Origin: Aurantiacibacter poecillastricola
GTDB lineage: Bacteria; Pseudomonadota; Alphaproteobacteria; Sphingomonadales; Sphingomonadaceae
Assembly (NCBI RefSeq): GCF_030730945.1
Contig: NZ_JAVAMS010000001.1
Coordinates: 620,001 to 684,000, forward strand
Reading direction: 5' to 3'
Length of the DNA: 64,000 bases
Made by a program: the position numbers and the translations under genes. Shown one piece after another: positions 8,980-18,027 of this stretch. Position 1 is the stretch's first letter; every line of letters begins with the position of its first letter. The notes under the pieces are model-generated. The model had not been told where the DNA came from. It worked only from the letters and a program-made list of their open reading frames with translations, and made no database searches.

Positions 8980-9672
8980 TTACGAATCTCGCGCCTCCTG
9001 TATCGCGCCGCCCAGCACCCCCGGTCCCACGGCGCCGGACAGGATCTGATCGCCCACGACCCAGGCCGGCGTCCCGCTCACGCCCATGTTCTGGGCAAGG
9101 AAGACATTGTTCTGCAGCTGGCTCTCGAACATGCCCTGGTCGATCGCCGCGCGCGCGGTTTCGAGATCGACGCCCGCTTCCCGCGCGGCTGCCGCAATAC
9201 TCTCCGGCGTCAGGCTTTCGGCTGCGAACATGGCGTTGTGGAACGCCTCGAAGCGGCCCTGCTGCGCGGCGGCAAGTGCCATGCGCGCGGCATCGGCGCT
9301 GCCGGGCGAGAGGATCGGATATTCACGGATCACCACCTTGAGATCGGGATTGGCGGCGATCAGCTGCTGCACATGGGCGAGGCTCTGCCGGCAGTAGCCA
9401 CAGGCATAGTCGCTGAATTCGACGAGCGTCACGTCGCCATCGGGATTGCCGAGCACCGCGCCGGGGAAGGGGGCCTCCAGTTCGTTCCGCAGCGGTTCGA
9501 GCCGGGCGACCATCTCGCGGCGCTGGAATTCCTGCATCGCCTCGGGCAGCATTTCGGGATTGGCCATCAGCGCCTCGCGCGTGCGGTCGGGCGCAAGTCC
9601 GGTATAGTCCCAAGCCGCGGCTCCGGCGAAACCGGCTACGAGGGCGATGACGAGAGTGGCGATCCAGCGCAT
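8980..9672 (-). CDS. DsbA/thioredoxin-like disulfide oxidoreductase
   Basis: A 230-residue periplasmic protein with an N-terminal signal or anchor (residues 1-20). The DsbA-like domain has active site CGYC (91-94, in FSDYACGYCRQSL) and the cis-proline loop GVSGTPAWVVG. A helical stretch (TREALMANPEMLPEAMQEFQRR) precedes the domain, as in the Com1/DsbA subfamily often found with M48 proteases. It oxidises or isomerises disulfides in exported proteins. The M48 protease gene lies 9 bases upstream, so the two probably form an operon. Confidence 0.87.
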   Translation of the reverse strand: MRWIATLVIALVAGFAGAAAWDYTGLAPDRTREALMANPEMLPEAMQEFQRREMVARLEPLRNELEAPFPGAVLGNPDGDVTLVEFSDYACGYCRQSLAHVQQLIAANPDLKVVIREYPILSPGSADAARMALAAAQQGRFEAFHNAMFAAESLTPESIAAAAREAGVDLETARAAIDQGMFESQLQNNVFLAQNMGVSGTPAWVVGDQILSGAVGPGVLGGAIQEARDS

Positions 9673-9681
9673 CGCACCTGC

Positions 9682-11148
9682 CTAGTTGCGATCCCGCTGG
9701 CGTTCAAGCAATCCACGTGCCTGCAAAGCGACGTCCTGTGCCCGAATCCAGTCGGGTGAGCCTGTTTCCAGACCGTTCTCCGCCGCCTGCGCATTGACGA
9801 GCGCGCCCTGGAAATTGCCCTGCATGATCTGCTGCTCCGCGCTCGCCAACCGGGCGCGAGGAATGTCGCCGCGCTGCCCGTAGACGACGCCCAGCTGGTA
9901 CCAGGCAAAGGGGTTCTCGCGGTCTCTCCCGACGGCGGAGCGCAGCACCTGCTCGGCCTCGTCGAAATTGTCGCTGTCCTCCGTGGCGATCAGCGCATGG
10001 CCCAGGATCGAGGCGATGAGGGGATTGGAGCCGGTCAGCCGGGTCGCTTCGCGCAGGGGCGGCAGCGCCTCGTTCACATGGCCGGATTCGAGCAGGATCT
10101 GGCCCTTCAGTTCGAGGAAATAGGGGTCGTCCGGATCCATCGCGATCAGCGCGTTCACCTCTTCCAGTGCCTTATCCACGCGCGCCTGCTCGTGATAGGC
10201 GTAGGCGCGGGCATAGCGGGCGGGCGCGCCGGTCATGTATTCGGGATAGGCGTTCAGCGCGCGCTCGGGCGGGGCGAGATAGCCGTAGAGCTTGGCCTTG
10301 GCGCGCTGGAAGCGCTCCTCGAGATCGGCGGTGTCGCGAGGCGTGGTGCGGCAATCGACCGGCATGCGCTCCACCACCTCGGCACCGGGAACGGCGGGCT
10401 CCTCTATCGCTGCCGTAAGGTCGGCCGGGGGGCGATCGCCGCGTTCGCGCTGGGCCAGTTCGTCTTCGAGCCGGGCGATGCGATTGCCGGAAAGCGGGTG
10501 GGTGCGCGAATATTCGCGCTCCTGGTCCTGGCTGATATTGCGGCGGAACTCGTAATTCTGCAGCTTGCGGAAGAAGGAAATGAGGCCTGCCCCGTCGATC
10601 CCGGCGCATTGCAGATAATCGACGCTGGCGGCATCGGCGCTGGCTTCCTGCGTGCGGCTGAAGGCGAGGAAACTGCCCATCGCCGCCTGCTGACCGGCGG
10701 CAAGCACGCCCATCGCCGCTTCCCCGCCGCCCGCCAGCGCCGCGCCGACCGCCAGCAGGGTGGAAAGCAGCGTGATACGCGAGGCATTGCCCGCGCCTTC
10801 CGAAAAACGATTGATATGGCCGCCGGTAATATGCCCCAGTTCGTGCGCGAGGACGCCTTGCACCTCGTTGGCGCTGTCGGCGGCGTTGATCAGGCCGGAA
10901 TGGACATAGATGCGCTGCCCGCCTGCAACGAAGGCGTTGATCGAATTGTCATTGAGCAAGACCACGTCCACCGCGCCTTCGCCAAGGCCCGCGGCCTCCG
11001 CCAGCGGGTCCACCATGTCCTGCAGAAGCGCCTCGGTCTCGGCATCGCGCAGCACGCTGAACCCTTGCGCGGCGGCTGGCTGCGCGCACAGGGAGAGGGC
11101 GGCGACAAGCGCCAGCAGCCGGGCGATGAAGGTGTTGCAAGGTGCCAT
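9682..11148 (-). CDS. M48 family metalloprotease with TPR repeats (BepA-like)
   Basis: A 488-residue protein read from the ATG at 11148, which gives a signal peptide (LLALVAALSLCAQPAAAQG). The open frame continues upstream, but only into the antisense/out-of-frame part of the neighbouring phosphatase gene. The Zn protease site is AHELGHITGGH (HELGH at 102-106) with the downstream ligand in EASADAASVDYL. The C-terminal part is TPR-like (about residues 290-480). This layout matches periplasmic BepA/YfgC-type proteases that police outer-membrane protein assembly. It is probably co-transcribed with the DsbA-like gene. Confidence 0.88.
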   Translation of the reverse strand: MAPCNTFIARLLALVAALSLCAQPAAAQGFSVLRDAETEALLQDMVDPLAEAAGLGEGAVDVVLLNDNSINAFVAGGQRIYVHSGLINAADSANEVQGVLAHELGHITGGHINRFSEGAGNASRITLLSTLLAVGAALAGGGEAAMGVLAAGQQAAMGSFLAFSRTQEASADAASVDYLQCAGIDGAGLISFFRKLQNYEFRRNISQDQEREYSRTHPLSGNRIARLEDELAQRERGDRPPADLTAAIEEPAVPGAEVVERMPVDCRTTPRDTADLEERFQRAKAKLYGYLAPPERALNAYPEYMTGAPARYARAYAYHEQARVDKALEEVNALIAMDPDDPYFLELKGQILLESGHVNEALPPLREATRLTGSNPLIASILGHALIATEDSDNFDEAEQVLRSAVGRDRENPFAWYQLGVVYGQRGDIPRARLASAEQQIMQGNFQGALVNAQAAENGLETGSPDWIRAQDVALQARGLLERQRDRN

Positions 11149-11198
11149 GGATATGGGCCGCAGCCTAGCGATCCCGGGCCTGAACCGGAACTGAAGAT

Positions 11199-12323
11199 TT
11201 ACGCGTCCTGCTTGTCGGCGGCCCTCGCCTTCTCGTCCACCTTCTCCACCGTGCGCACGATCTGCTCGGTCTCGCCGCCGGGGGTGAAGCCGATGGTGCG
11301 CAGGAAATCCTTGCCCGTCTCGTAGCTGTCGCCCAGCCACATGGGCACGCCCGCATCCTTGATGGTGGAGCAGGCCTGCTGTTCTGCCGGCGAGAAATGG
11401 TGGTTCGAGACGGTGCGCAGGAACACCGCGGCAATACGGCCTGGGTTGAGCTCCACCGCGCGGGCGAAAGCGGGCAGATCGCCTTGCGTATCGTCGCCGA
11501 TCAGGGCGAAGCGCAGCTCCGGATACATGCCCAACACACTGTCTATCGCGGCGTCCTTGTGCGCGCCGTGGCTCGCCTTGCCCAGCGTGCGGCGGTTGAA
11601 GCCCCAGTCGCGCAACTTGAGAGGGCCGATGGGCAGGCCCTTCAGCCGCTGGAAAGCGACGAGGTAGGAGAACAGGTTCCACGGGCTGGAGGAGATGTAG
11701 AAGAACGGTCGCCTGGTCGCCGGAACGCGCATGGCAGGCACGCTGCCGTCATGCTGCAGCATACCGCCAGACAGCTGGCCATAGAAGGTATCGGCGCCGG
11801 GCACGGCGGTGCGCTCATGCGGCATTTCGGCGAACAGGCGTTTCCAGTTGCGCACCACGGAGCGCAGACCGCCGGTCACGCCTGTCTCGATGATGGTATC
11901 GTCGATGTCGGAAATCACCGCCAAGTTGCTGGTGCTGCCGGGGGCGAGGATATGCACCTCGGCCGATTGCGGGCCCTCTGCATTGATCCAGCGCACCGTG
12001 CCCAGCTCCCACATGGGATGTTCGGGCAGCGGCCAGTGGGGATCCAGGGCGACGTCGAAATGCACGTAGCCCTCGGCATTGGTGACGCCCTCGTGCCGTA
12101 CGAGTTCGCCATCGTCGCGGGCGATCTCCAGCGTGACCTGCACGTCGGCTTCCTCGTGGCTGAGGAATTGCGAGGCCATCGTCCGCATTGCCTTGAGCCG
12201 CGATCCACTCTCGAAACCGGGCTGGCGCGCGCGCAGCGAGCGGGCCGACAGGACCAGCCTGTCATGCGACCGATGACCGAAGAAAGGCTGGATACGCAGC
12301 GGGTGGCGGGGCAGCAGGACCAT
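11199..12323 (-). CDS. App1-type phosphatidate phosphatase domain protein (DUF2183)
   Basis: A 374-residue protein with the catalytic HAD-like motif SDIDDTIIETGV. Downstream it has RPFFYISSSPWNL, LRDWGFNRRTLG, HK and LIGDDTQGDLPAFA, matching the App1 catalytic domain. Yeast App1 dephosphorylates phosphatidic acid; bacterial substrates are largely untested. The N-terminal half is a beta-rich accessory region (DVQVTLEIARDDGELV). The start at 12323 has AGGGG just upstream. It has no obvious signal peptide. Confidence 0.85.
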   Translation of the reverse strand: MVLLPRHPLRIQPFFGHRSHDRLVLSARSLRARQPGFESGSRLKAMRTMASQFLSHEEADVQVTLEIARDDGELVRHEGVTNAEGYVHFDVALDPHWPLPEHPMWELGTVRWINAEGPQSAEVHILAPGSTSNLAVISDIDDTIIETGVTGGLRSVVRNWKRLFAEMPHERTAVPGADTFYGQLSGGMLQHDGSVPAMRVPATRRPFFYISSSPWNLFSYLVAFQRLKGLPIGPLKLRDWGFNRRTLGKASHGAHKDAAIDSVLGMYPELRFALIGDDTQGDLPAFARAVELNPGRIAAVFLRTVSNHHFSPAEQQACSTIKDAGVPMWLGDSYETGKDFLRTIGFTPGGETEQIVRTVEKVDEKARAADKQDA

Positions 12324-12437
12324 GGCGCCCCTGCGCTAGCCAAATTGGCCTGCCCTGCCCACCCCCGGTGCGGAGGAGATCACCAGTTTTGCCCGGAGCC
12401 GGAGTACGCCCGGCTATTTCCGCGCACGATGCCGATC

Positions 12438-13787
12438 CTAGTCGAGAAGTTCCTGCGCGGCCTTCTCTATCAGCGCGACATTTGCCGGCACTTCGCCGAG
12501 CATGACGATGTCGCCGTCCTCGGTCCGACGAATCATGACGAGGCCGAATTCCTCGCCCTCGCTGGGAAGCGCGGTGAAGGATCGTGCCTCCAGCGTGCGC
12601 AGACGGCGGGCGATGGCCTTTTTCGGACCGCGGGCAGCGGGGGCGACAGGCTTGCCGTCCTGTTCGCGGCGATATTCGCGTTCGGCAGAGATGATGCCCT
12701 TGAGGCCGCCCTCGGCTGTCTTCAGGTGCTCCGCCAGAGCGCCGCGCTCCACCTTGTTGCGGCGCGCCCAGGAGAGGACGGCGGCATATTCGGTGAGACG
12801 GGTCTTGTCGTAATCCGCCCCGAAGACGAGCTTGACCACCGGCGTCATCGGCGCGCGTTCCTGCATGGTCAGCTTGGCATCGGCCAGCAGGTGGGCGAAA
12901 TCCTCGGGCGCTTCCATCGCCGCCACCGCGAAATCATAGGCGCGCGAGACGGCTTCGTAGAGGGAGGCGCGGGTGCGTTCCTCGCTGTTCTTCGCCGCCT
13001 GCGCCATCTCGCGGGCAGCGGCAAGCCAGTCGGCGAGTTCCATGTCCGCAGGATCGGCCTCGAGATCGTTCGACGCGACCAGTTCGAGCGGCGAATCGAG
13101 GTCCATGCTGGCCGGACCGTCGGCCCAGTCGACCATCTGCTCCGCCCGGGCATGGCGCGATTCGGACGAAACGTCGGCGGAGGAGAGCGCCTGGTCGATT
13201 TCCAGCAGCAGCTCGTCGGCGGTCTCGCTGGCGGCGAGTTCCTTCCAGTTGATGACGCCGTAGATGAAATCGATCGTCTCGTCGTCGCTGGAGAATGGCA
13301 GCAAGATCCCGCGATACAGGACCGTCGCGCCATGCTGCGTGACGAATTCCGCCTCGAAACCGATCGGTGCCTGATTGGCGATGATCTGCATGTAGTGGTC
13401 GGTGATTCGGCTCAGAAGCGAACCGGGGGGCACATCGGCAAGCGTCTGGATCTGGCTGCCGCCCGTGCCGCATTCGGCGGCCAGCTTGTCGCCAAGGAAA
13501 GCGATCTCGGGATTTTCCAGTCCGCGGGAGAAATCGAGCAACACGCTGTTGCAGCCGAAATCGGGCAGGGCATCGGGATCGAGATCGTCGATGGCGGGCA
13601 GGTTGCGGTCGTCCAGCAGGCTGGCCCAGAAATTGTAGGCGCGCACCTGCATCCGGCGCTCGTCATTGCCGATGCCCGGAGGGGGCGCGGTATCGACAAT
13701 GTCCTCGTAATCGGTTTCGGCGGCATCGAGCCCCGGCCCGAGATCCGCCGTGTCGAGCGTTCCGAAACTGTCGCGCAAAGTGTCCAT
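12438..13787 (-). CDS. PAS (PAS_5-like) domain protein of unknown function
   Basis: A 449-residue protein. Residues about 45-180 resemble the PAS_5 domain of alphaproteobacteria: RMQVRAYNFWASLLDDRNLPAIDDLDPDALPDF, then LLDFSRGLENPEIAFLGDKL, then a terminal IYGVINW strand. The remaining ~270 residues are acidic and helical, with no known output domain. A sensor or adaptor role is inference. The promoter region upstream (13788-13940) is AT-rich for this genome, including a TTTTTTGGTAAAAAA stretch near 13855. Confidence 0.65.
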   Translation of the reverse strand: MDTLRDSFGTLDTADLGPGLDAAETDYEDIVDTAPPPGIGNDERRMQVRAYNFWASLLDDRNLPAIDDLDPDALPDFGCNSVLLDFSRGLENPEIAFLGDKLAAECGTGGSQIQTLADVPPGSLLSRITDHYMQIIANQAPIGFEAEFVTQHGATVLYRGILLPFSSDDETIDFIYGVINWKELAASETADELLLEIDQALSSADVSSESRHARAEQMVDWADGPASMDLDSPLELVASNDLEADPADMELADWLAAAREMAQAAKNSEERTRASLYEAVSRAYDFAVAAMEAPEDFAHLLADAKLTMQERAPMTPVVKLVFGADYDKTRLTEYAAVLSWARRNKVERGALAEHLKTAEGGLKGIISAEREYRREQDGKPVAPAARGPKKAIARRLRTLEARSFTALPSEGEEFGLVMIRRTEDGDIVMLGEVPANVALIEKAAQELLD

Positions 13788-13942
13788 GCCTGAATTCGCC
13801 TCTCAGATGTCGGTTGCGGCCATGTTGCCGCGACAAAGACACCTTTGGCGTTTTTTGGTAAAAAATCGGTAAAGTTGCGCCTTTCGCGCCGCGCCGGACC
13901 CGGGACGCTGTCGCGGCGGCGATACTGGCCAACTACCTCGAA

Positions 13943-14428
13943 TTACAGCATGTAACGCATGCGGATAGTCTGTCGCAGCGGAGCCCTACCGACCCGCACG
14001 GCGGCTTCCTCGAAGGCGGGCGGACCCATGTTCACGGGCGCATCGTTGGAGAATCCGAAGCCTTCGCGCGGCATCATGCCGAGCACCCGGTCGGGCCGCC
14101 CATTGTCGTTCTCGTCATGCAGCAGGGCGATGGCGTAGGTGCCGGGAGCGACATTGTCGAAGCGCACCAGGCGCGCCTCGCCGGCGGGGACCACGGCACG
14201 GTGGCCACCGCGGGCGTTCTGGCAGCGCGGGAAACGCTCCGCATCGCTCGTCATGCAGGCGCGCACCACGCCATCGTGGTTGCGCATGTTGAGGATCTCG
14301 ATCTCTACCCGCGTGCCGTGGGCAGGCTCCCCGGGCGGCCGCGCGGAAAGCTGCGCCGCGGGCGCGCCGAGGCCGAGCATTGCAACAAGGGCTATGAGGG
14401 CTTTGCCAGCCCGCGGTCGGTTTTGCAC
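13943..14428 (-). CDS. DUF2141 secreted protein
   Basis: A 161-residue protein with a signal peptide (KALIALVAMLGLGAPAAQLSA). The beta-sandwich DUF2141 domain has the typical strings VEIEILNMRNHDGVVRACM, FDNVAPGTYAIALLHDENDNGRPD and GFGFSNDAPVNMGPPAFEEA. The function is unknown. Its start overlaps the end of the fatty-acid hydroxylase gene by 37 bases. The pairing suggests a shared membrane-lipid or carotenoid role, which is inference. Confidence 0.8.
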   Translation of the reverse strand: MQNRPRAGKALIALVAMLGLGAPAAQLSARPPGEPAHGTRVEIEILNMRNHDGVVRACMTSDAERFPRCQNARGGHRAVVPAGEARLVRFDNVAPGTYAIALLHDENDNGRPDRVLGMMPREGFGFSNDAPVNMGPPAFEEAAVRVGRAPLRQTIRMRYML

Positions 14429-15108
14429 AGACGATCCCAGATCCGAAAGTAGAGGCCGTAATTGCAGCGATACTCGTCATGGTGCCGCTGGTGATGGCTT
14501 GCCGTTATCAGCCAATTGCCTACCGGCGAATGAACGAGCCACTTTGGAAACATGTCCCAGCCCATGTGATTGGTGACGCCCATCACCGTCATGATCGCCA
14601 GCACCACTCCCAATACGCCGACATGGACGGGGATCAGGAACACCAGCGCGGGGATCACGATGGCGCCGGTCAGCGCCTCGATCGGGTGGAAGCTCATGGC
14701 GGCCCAGGCGGTGGGCGGACGGCTGGCATGATGCACGGCATGGGCGATGCGGAACCACTTGGGCTCGTGCATCCAGCGATGCGTCCAGTAGAACCAGGTA
14801 TCGTGTGCGAGGAGATAGGCGAAGAGCGAGACCGGCAGGTACCAGAGCGGATATGCCGAGAGATCGGTGTATATCAGCGTCCAGCCATGCTCCTGCCACC
14901 CCCACGCGACGAGGCCGGCGGGAATGCCGTAAATTGCCGCGGAGGCCATCGACCACCCGATTTCCCTGCGAATCTGCCTGTCGAGCCCGTCATAAAGGCC
15001 AGGGCGCACCAGCCGCGTGGCATAAGCGAAGCCCGCGCTCGTCGCCACGTAGCGCAAGGCCACGATCGCCGTCATGGCAGTTACGGACAGGAGGATCGCA
15101 AGCAACAT
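14392..15108 (-). CDS. Fatty acid hydroxylase / sterol desaturase family protein
   Basis: A 238-residue multi-pass membrane di-iron enzyme. The conserved histidine clusters are all present: HDTWFYWTHRWMH, HAVHH and HHQRHH, with GWDMFP between. Four to five hydrophobic segments flank them. Members hydroxylate or desaturate lipids, sterols or carotenoids; the substrate here cannot be told from sequence. It is the first gene of a pair with DUF2141. Confidence 0.85.
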   Translation of the reverse strand: MLLAILLSVTAMTAIVALRYVATSAGFAYATRLVRPGLYDGLDRQIRREIGWSMASAAIYGIPAGLVAWGWQEHGWTLIYTDLSAYPLWYLPVSLFAYLLAHDTWFYWTHRWMHEPKWFRIAHAVHHASRPPTAWAAMSFHPIEALTGAIVIPALVFLIPVHVGVLGVVLAIMTVMGVTNHMGWDMFPKWLVHSPVGNWLITASHHQRHHDEYRCNYGLYFRIWDRLCKTDRGLAKPS

Positions 15109-15155
15109 CGCTCGCGCTTATGCCGAATGATTGCGCGGCTGGCGAGGCCCTGCTG

Positions 15156-15692
15156 TCATCCGATGAGATCGGCGCCCCAGGTGTTGCAATGAGGATCCGC
15201 CGACACCAGCAGGCGGCGCAGCGAGGTACGGGCAAGGCGTTCCACTTCGACCCGGCGGCGCGCAGCGGCGAGCGGGTGGCTGGGGGCGGGCCGCACGATT
15301 TCCGCGTCGTATTCGTCCGCCACGATCACCCCGCAGCATTCGGGCCGGAAATCCGGGCCATCGAGGCAGGCGCGGTCGAGCTCGGGTGGCAGGCCCCAGT
15401 AGAAGCGGTCGCAGAAATCGAGATAGTCCGGCCACTTGCCGTCGCCCAGCAGGTCTCCGCGCGCGGTCTTTACTTCCACGATCACGATCTTGCCCTTGGA
15501 ATCGATTCCCATCAGATCGGCCCGCCGGCCATTGCGCAGTGGCATCTCGGTCAGCGACCAGACGCCGTTGCGGGCGAAAAGGCGGCCAATACCGCGGCAC
15601 ACCGCGCGCGAGCGGCGGGCAATCGGATCGTCACCATCGAAGGCGGGATCGTAAGAAGCGGGCGAGGAGGTCTGGATCAGCGAATCGGTCAT
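15156..15692 (-). CDS. mmcB: MmcB-like SOS-regulated DNA repair protein
   Basis: A 178-residue protein with a PD-(D/E)XK-like core: D59 in RRADLMGID, then IVIVEVKTAR (E73, K75). DGKWPDYLDFCDRFYWGLP follows, a string typical of the MmcB family (PF06319). In Caulobacter MmcB is SOS-controlled and contributes to mitomycin C resistance. The start at 15692 is chosen because a perfect LexA box lies at 15706-15720, between this ATG and the next upstream candidate at 15722. Coding through the operator would be unlikely. The open frame continues to 15839. Confidence 0.85.
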   Translation of the reverse strand: MTDSLIQTSSPASYDPAFDGDDPIARRSRAVCRGIGRLFARNGVWSLTEMPLRNGRRADLMGIDSKGKIVIVEVKTARGDLLGDGKWPDYLDFCDRFYWGLPPELDRACLDGPDFRPECCGVIVADEYDAEIVRPAPSHPLAAARRRVEVERLARTSLRRLLVSADPHCNTWGADLIG

Positions 15693-15705
15693 GTCCGCAT
15701 GATTG

Positions 15706-15720
15706 GAACGAAAAGCGAAC
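15706..15720 (-). promoter_or_regulatory. LexA (SOS) box of mmcB
   Basis: On the minus strand the sequence is GTTCGCTTTTCGTTC, a perfect match to the alphaproteobacterial LexA site GTTC-N7-GTTC. It lies 14 bases upstream of the mmcB ATG and within the reach of a promoter. This fits the known SOS control of mmcB in Caulobacter. Confidence 0.8.
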
Positions 15721-15754
15721 ATGGTCAAGCGACCGTCATGTATGAAAATGTGGC

Positions 15755-16150
15755 TCAGGTGCTTCGGCGGGGGCCCATCTCGCCGGTGGGTGGCAGCAGC
15801 GCCAGCAGCGCCGTGCGCGCGGTGATGAATTCGTGCCACAGCGCCTCGGCAGCGGGACGGCAGTCCGCGCCCCGCGCGTTCACGGCGAGCAACGCGGTGA
15901 TCCCCGGCTCCATCACCGCGGCAAGATCGGCACAGCCATTGTCGATGAGCTCGCGCCGCCAGCTCTCCGCATTGCGCATGAGGGCCGGGAAATTGCGGAC
16001 TTCGCGGCTCTGCGCCTCGCCATCCTGCCCGGCCAGCATCGCGACCACCTGACCTGCTTCGCCAAGCGCGGCCCAGCGCAGGCTGGTGCCGTTTGCATTG
16101 GCCATGCCACGCGATTGCGGGCTGCGGAAATCGGGCGAAATGGCGTTCAT
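15755..16150 (-). CDS. Hypothetical protein
   Basis: A 131-residue protein I do not recognise. It is mostly helical by composition (SWRRELIDNGCADLAAVMEPGITALLAVNARG). An internal ATG at 16105 would remove the first 15 residues. Coding bias matches the neighbours and the frame lies alone on this stretch, so it is probably real. It ends 62 bases before the mmcB start and may be a separate transcription unit given the SOS box between them. Confidence 0.55.
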   Translation of the reverse strand: MNAISPDFRSPQSRGMANANGTSLRWAALGEAGQVVAMLAGQDGEAQSREVRNFPALMRNAESWRRELIDNGCADLAAVMEPGITALLAVNARGADCRPAAEALWHEFITARTALLALLPPTGEMGPRRST

Positions 16151-16186
16151 GGCACCGCGACTAGCGCAGCCCAGGTTGCCAAGCCG

Positions 16187-17002
16187 TTACTCCGGATCCG
16201 GCAGCGGACCGAAGGGATCCTCCTCGCCATCGAGGCCGAGATCGACATCCGCGCCATTGTCGCCTTCCACCAAGCGGTTGTTCTCGTTGCAGACATATTC
16301 GCGGATTTCCCAGTCGGGCTGGCGCGTATAGGCGAGCCGCTGGACGAAGGGTTCGGCCAGTACGGCAGGATCGGTGATGGTCGTCTCGAGCCACAGCGTG
16401 CCGTTCTCGTCGAGCCAGAAATGCTCGTGGATGCGCATGTCCTCCGATGGCGTTACGCCCGCCAGGAACGTGACGAACTCGTTGAAGCCGACCGTATCGA
16501 CCACCAGCATGTCGCCCTCCCAGAACCCGACGGAGGTGCCGTTGAACAGCGGGTCCGGATCTTCGGGCAGGTCGCGCTCGCGGTCGACATAGATGCGCCG
16601 CGCCTGCGAATAGGTCTCGGCAAAGATCGTCACGCGGCCGGGGGAATAGAGGAACTCGATCGGGTAGGGCTGGCGCATGATGCCTGGAAGGCCCGGCGGG
16701 ATGCAGTTGACCTGCAGGAACTGGTCGACGCCCTCGCGCTCCTGCCGTTCGAGAAACGCGTCATACGCTTCCTGCGCGGCAGGGGTGAGCACCGGATTCG
16801 CGGGGATCCGACCGTCGCGCCCGAACAGGATCGACCAGTCCGGGTTCCAGACGCCGGTGAAATCGGGCCATCCGGTCACCTCCGCATATTGCGAGGCGCG
16901 CGGCGGCGCCTGATCGGCCTGCTGGCCGCTGGCGGGCGCGCTTGCAATGGCGGCCATCACGGCAAAGGCGGCAAGCACCCGATTGTGCGCGAAGTTGGTC
17001 AT
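16187..17002 (-). CDS. Secreted protein of unknown function
   Basis: A 271-residue protein from the ATG at 17002, supported by GAGGGAC just upstream and by a signal peptide (VLAAFAVMAAIASAPASGQ). The body has WPDFTGVWNPDW, NCIPPGLPGIMRQPYPIEFLYSPGRVTIFAET, VGFWEGDMLVVDTVGFN and IHEHFWLDENGTLWLETTITDP. I recall the same strings from a family of uncharacterised exported proteins in sphingomonads and gammaproteobacteria that is often adjacent to DUF6152 proteins. It is divergent from the DUF6152 gene here. Confidence 0.75.
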   Translation of the reverse strand: MTNFAHNRVLAAFAVMAAIASAPASGQQADQAPPRASQYAEVTGWPDFTGVWNPDWSILFGRDGRIPANPVLTPAAQEAYDAFLERQEREGVDQFLQVNCIPPGLPGIMRQPYPIEFLYSPGRVTIFAETYSQARRIYVDRERDLPEDPDPLFNGTSVGFWEGDMLVVDTVGFNEFVTFLAGVTPSEDMRIHEHFWLDENGTLWLETTITDPAVLAEPFVQRLAYTRQPDWEIREYVCNENNRLVEGDNGADVDLGLDGEEDPFGPLPDPE

Positions 17003-17157
17003 GTCCCTCACCCGGATTGATTGTGTTTGCGGCCAGATTGCTGCCTCCTCGCAGGGGGTGTCAAGCGACGGGTTGATTTTGTCCGGCTTTTGCTGGCAAA
17101 TACTCTTCAAAGAGCCGAGGGCTATGCGCCTTCGCCACGAAGCCCGGAGAGCTTGTC

Positions 17158-17553
17158 ATGACCCGATTTTCGATCCGCCGCATGGGAATGGCTGCCGGTG
17201 CCGCCCTCGCCATGGTCGCCGGCATGAGCATTCCGGGCTCCGCCCACCATTCGACCGCGATGTTCGAATGGGGCAGCGAGCGCGTGATCGAGGACATGAC
17301 GGTGGAGCGCTGGGTGTGGAGCAACCCGCACACCTTCCTCTACGCCCGCGACAGCCAGGACCGCCGCTGGGCTTTCGAGGGGATGAGCCCGAACCACCTC
17401 AGCCGCGCAGGCTGGTCGCGCCGCACGCTGGCGCCGGGCGAGAAGGTAAGCGTAGGCTTCTACCCGATGCGCGACGGCCGCCGCGGCGGCTTCAACGTGC
17501 GCGTGTTCAAGGAAGACGGCACCGAGATGCTGCAACTGCCAAGCGCGATGTAG
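17158..17553 (+). CDS. DUF6152 secreted protein
   Basis: A 131-residue protein with a signal peptide (MGMAAGAALAMVAGMSIPGSA) followed directly by the family signature AHHSTAMFEW. VERWVWSNPHTFLY, WAFEGMSPNHLSRAGW and MLQLPSAM come later. The function is unknown; two adjacent histidines at the mature N-terminus could bind metal (inference). It is divergent from the secreted protein at 16187-17002, and the pair probably works together outside the cytoplasm. Confidence 0.8.
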   Translation: MTRFSIRRMGMAAGAALAMVAGMSIPGSAHHSTAMFEWGSERVIEDMTVERWVWSNPHTFLYARDSQDRRWAFEGMSPNHLSRAGWSRRTLAPGEKVSVGFYPMRDGRRGGFNVRVFKEDGTEMLQLPSAM

Positions 17554-17654
17554 GCGAGGGCCGAGGAGGCCGCACAAATGCCCTCGGGCACGATTGCGCT
17601 TGGCTACGGCCCCTGCCATTGCTAGACGCGCGCCGCTGCCAGAAGCAGACACCG

Positions 17655-17733
<79 letters not shown>

Positions 17734-17775
17734 ATTTCCGCCATTTGATGCGCTGCACAATTTCGCAGCGAGAGC

Positions 17776-17798
17776 CCGTAAGTGAAATATAAGTGCAG
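17776..17798 (+). repeat. Left copy of a 23-bp island-end repeat (possible integrase arm site)
   Basis: Bases 17776-17798 match 44028-44050 in the same orientation with one mismatch. Each copy contains two near-copies of GTAAGTG spaced 11 bases apart. Both lie just inside the island ends, the expected place for arm-type sites of a tyrosine integrase. The stretch 17799-18027 shows no gene I can support. Confidence 0.55.
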
Positions 17799-18027
17799 AA
17801 TCGCACTTTTTCACAGGTTTGCAGAGCATTTGGTGGCTGGCGACGAGACCTTGCTGCGAAAAGGGTGGAATTCACTTGACGGCACTGGGGCAATAAGTCG
17901 GACATCTGATCACGCACCCCTAGGCGGGGCAGCTTTTGCGCCCCAATTTCAGTCATCAACGTTCCATTTCCGATCACTCTCCAAGCGGGGCACCTTCCGC
18001 TCTAGATTATCCAGAAGGCGCCTTGGC

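Noticed and set aside
11397..13793. A 798-codon plus-strand open frame
   Set aside because: It runs antisense through the App1 and PAS genes, whose minus-strand products have clear domains. Long antisense frames are expected at this GC content.
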